Shown here one piece after another: positions 5,766 to 7,140 of a stretch of 7,140 nucleotides of DNA. Every line of letters starts with the position of its first letter. Within the stretch, counting starts at the first letter, position 1. Source of the DNA: JAQBZY01 sp038117205 (GTDB lineage: Bacteria; Pseudomonadota; Alphaproteobacteria; Rhodospirillales; Casp-alpha2). A model generated the notes under the pieces. The model worked only from the letters and a program-made list of their open reading frames with translations. It was not told the origin of the DNA and searched no databases. Both the position numbers and the translations under genes were made by a program. Location: NCBI GenBank assembly GCA_038117205.1, contig JAYOFL010000093.1, positions 1 through 7,140 of the forward strand, given 5' to 3'.

Positions 5766-7140
5766 ATGACCGATACCCCGATCCGCGACGCCATCGACGC
5801 GCTGCTGGCGCCCCGCGCCATCGCCATCGTCGGCGCCTCCCCGGACGCCAACAAGCTGAACGGCCGGCCGCAGCACTTCCTGCAGCGCGACGGCTACGCC
5901 GGCGCGATCTACCCGGTCAATCCGAAGTACGCGGAGATCGGCGGCCTGACGTGCTACCCGGACGTCGCGTCGTTGCCGGAGGCCCCCGACCTGGCGGTCG
6001 TCGCCGTCGCCGCGGCGCGGGCGATCGACGCGGTGCGCGCGCTGGGCGAAAAGGGCACGCCCGTCGCCGTGCTTTTCAGCTCGGGATTCGCGGAGATGGG
6101 CGACGCCGGCCGCGCCCGCGAGGCGGAACTGCTGGCCGTCGCCCGCGCCAACGGTATCCGGCTCTGCGGGCCGAATACCCTCGGCCTGATCAACGCCTTC
6201 GCCAACATGCCGGCGACCTTCAGCCAGTACGCCGACAGCCCGCCGCACGCGGGTCCGGTCGCCTTCGCCAGCCAGTCCGGGGCCTTCGGCACCGGCATCG
6301 CGGCGCTGGCGCGAGCCCGCGGCATCGGCATCGGTTACTTCGTCAACACCGGCAACCAGTCCGACATCACCCTGATGGAGGCGCTGGCCAGGACCCTCGA
6401 CGACGACCGCATCCGCGTCGCCACGGCTTACCTGGAGGGCGTCGGCGACGGCGCCCGGCTGGTCGAACTGGCCGACAAGTCGGTGCGGCTCGGCAAGCCG
6501 TTCGTCGCCGTCAAGGTCGGGCGCAAGGCGGCCGGCGCGCGGGCAGCGGCCTCGCACACCGGATCGCTCGCCGGGGAGGACGCGGTGTTCGATGACGTCG
6601 CCCGTCAGCGCGGCATCGTCCGGGCGCGCAATGAGGCGCACATGCTCGACCTCGTCTCGGCTTTCGTGCATTGCGACGTGCCTGAAGGCGACGGCATCGC
6701 GCTGGTCACCCAGTCGGGCGGCGCCGGCGTTTTGATGGCGGACCGCGCCGAGGAGTTGGGGCTCCGGGTGCCGGAGCTGGGCGCGGCGACCCGCGATGCG
6801 CTGAAGGGCGTGATCCCCGACTTCGGCGCCGTCGGCAACCCTGTCGACATCACTGGTCAGTTCCTGGCCGAACCGAAGATCCTCACCGAGAGCGTGCGCC
6901 TGGTGCTGGAGGACCCGGCGGTGCACGTCGGCGTCATCTGGCTGCAGCTCATGCACGGCTACGCCGACGTTCTGGTCGAGGTGTTCAAACGGATCAAGGC
7001 CGAGGCGGCGAAGCCGTTCGTGGTCTGCTGGCTGGAAGCGCCCGAAGCGGCGCGGACGGCGCTGCGCGACGCCGGCATCTGCGTGATCGACGGCACCGAA
7101 CGCGCCGTCGAGGCCGCCGCCGGCCCGGCCAGGATCCGCC
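5766..7140 (+). CDS. Acyl-CoA ligase, NDP-forming acetyl-CoA synthetase-like (3' end beyond window)
   Basis: This family joins CoA to a carboxylic acid with ATP, releasing ADP, through a phosphohistidine intermediate in the cytoplasm. From ATG 5766, 458 codons run open to the window edge. An N-terminal Rossmann CoA-binding domain (IDALLAPRAIAIVGAS, YPVNPKY, about residues 8-130) comes first. A CoA-ligase domain follows (CGPNTLGLIN, FASQSGAFGTGIA, VNTGNQSDI). The segment ASHTGSLAGED near residue 262 holds the probable catalytic His. A second ligase subdomain follows (LVTQSGGAGVLMADRAEELGL, then GNPVDITGQF). The ATP-grasp part of fused versions, usually near 690-710 residues in all, would lie downstream. 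The start was chosen because it matches the family N-terminus; no good ribosome-binding site precedes it. An in-frame ATG at 5661 could add 35 residues but resembles nothing known. The true substrate cannot be told; acetate or another acyl group is possible. The gene shows no damage. Confidence 0.9.
   Translation, partial: MTDTPIRDAIDALLAPRAIAIVGASPDANKLNGRPQHFLQRDGYAGAIYPVNPKYAEIGGLTCYPDVASLPEAPDLAVVAVAAARAIDAVRALGEKGTPVAVLFSSGFAEMGDAGRAREAELLAVARANGIRLCGPNTLGLINAFANMPATFSQYADSPPHAGPVAFASQSGAFGTGIAALARARGIGIGYFVNTGNQSDITLMEALARTLDDDRIRVATAYLEGVGDGARLVELADKSVRLGKPFVAVKVGRKAAGARAAASHTGSLAGEDAVFDDVARQRGIVRARNEAHMLDLVSAFVHCDVPEGDGIALVTQSGGAGVLMADRAEELGLRVPELGAATRDALKGVIPDFGAVGNPVDITGQFLAEPKILTESVRLVLEDPAVHVGVIWLQLMHGYADVLVEVFKRIKAEAAKPFVVCWLEAPEAARTALRDAGICVIDGTERAVEAAAGPARIR

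Noticed and set aside
5532..6956. A 474-codon open frame on the minus strand
   Set aside because: It lies opposite the acyl-CoA ligase, has an Arg/Gly/Asp-rich low-complexity composition and no family motif. It is the usual antisense shadow of a GC-rich gene.
1..7140. tRNA or rRNA genes, CRISPR arrays, insertion sequences or prophage genes
   Set aside because: No cloverleaf-like gene, regularly spaced repeat, transposase motif or phage protein was seen on either strand.

Overview
The window looks like a GC-rich alphaproteobacterial chromosome, most likely Rhodospirillales or a relative. Evidence for this is a CtrA master cell-cycle regulator, a CheA of the alphaproteobacterial hybrid type (kinase, CheW-like domain, second CheW-like domain, C-terminal receiver), and GANTC sites clustered upstream of ctrA. 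The lineage is inferred from remembered family features, not from a search.

Positions 1-4634, plus strand, hold a chemotaxis operon in the order cheA-cheY-cheB-cheR. Most of it is broken. cheA (its 5' end lies before the window) has four in-frame TAG stops and an internal deletion of roughly 100 codons that also shifts the frame and removes the end of the ATPase domain. cheB carries one extra C in a CCCC run. cheR has an in-frame TAG and a missing segment of about 24 residues in its N-terminal domain. No cheW lies between cheA and cheY, where it is often found. Only cheY is intact, and it has its own well-formed sigma70-type promoter in the 188-base gap after cheA.

Positions 4635-4753 separate the convergent cheR and ctrA and hold a pair of inverted 22-base palindromic repeats. 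Positions 4754-5464, minus strand, encode an intact CtrA. Its upstream region (5465-5765) has a candidate promoter flanked by two GTTAACC CtrA half-sites, plus six GANTC (CcrM-type) sites. From 5766 to the window end, plus strand, runs the first 458 codons of an intact, acetyl-CoA-synthetase-like NDP-forming acyl-CoA ligase.

In a working cell CheA would phosphorylate CheY (flagellar motor) and CheB (receptor demethylation), opposed by the CheR methyltransferase. Here kinase, methyltransferase and methylesterase are all damaged, while the neighbouring cell-cycle and metabolic genes are clean. The simplest reading is recent decay of chemotaxis in a lineage losing directed motility. All five premature stops are TAG, whereas the intact genes that end inside the window stop at TGA. 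That leaves amber readthrough as a less likely alternative that is easy to test.
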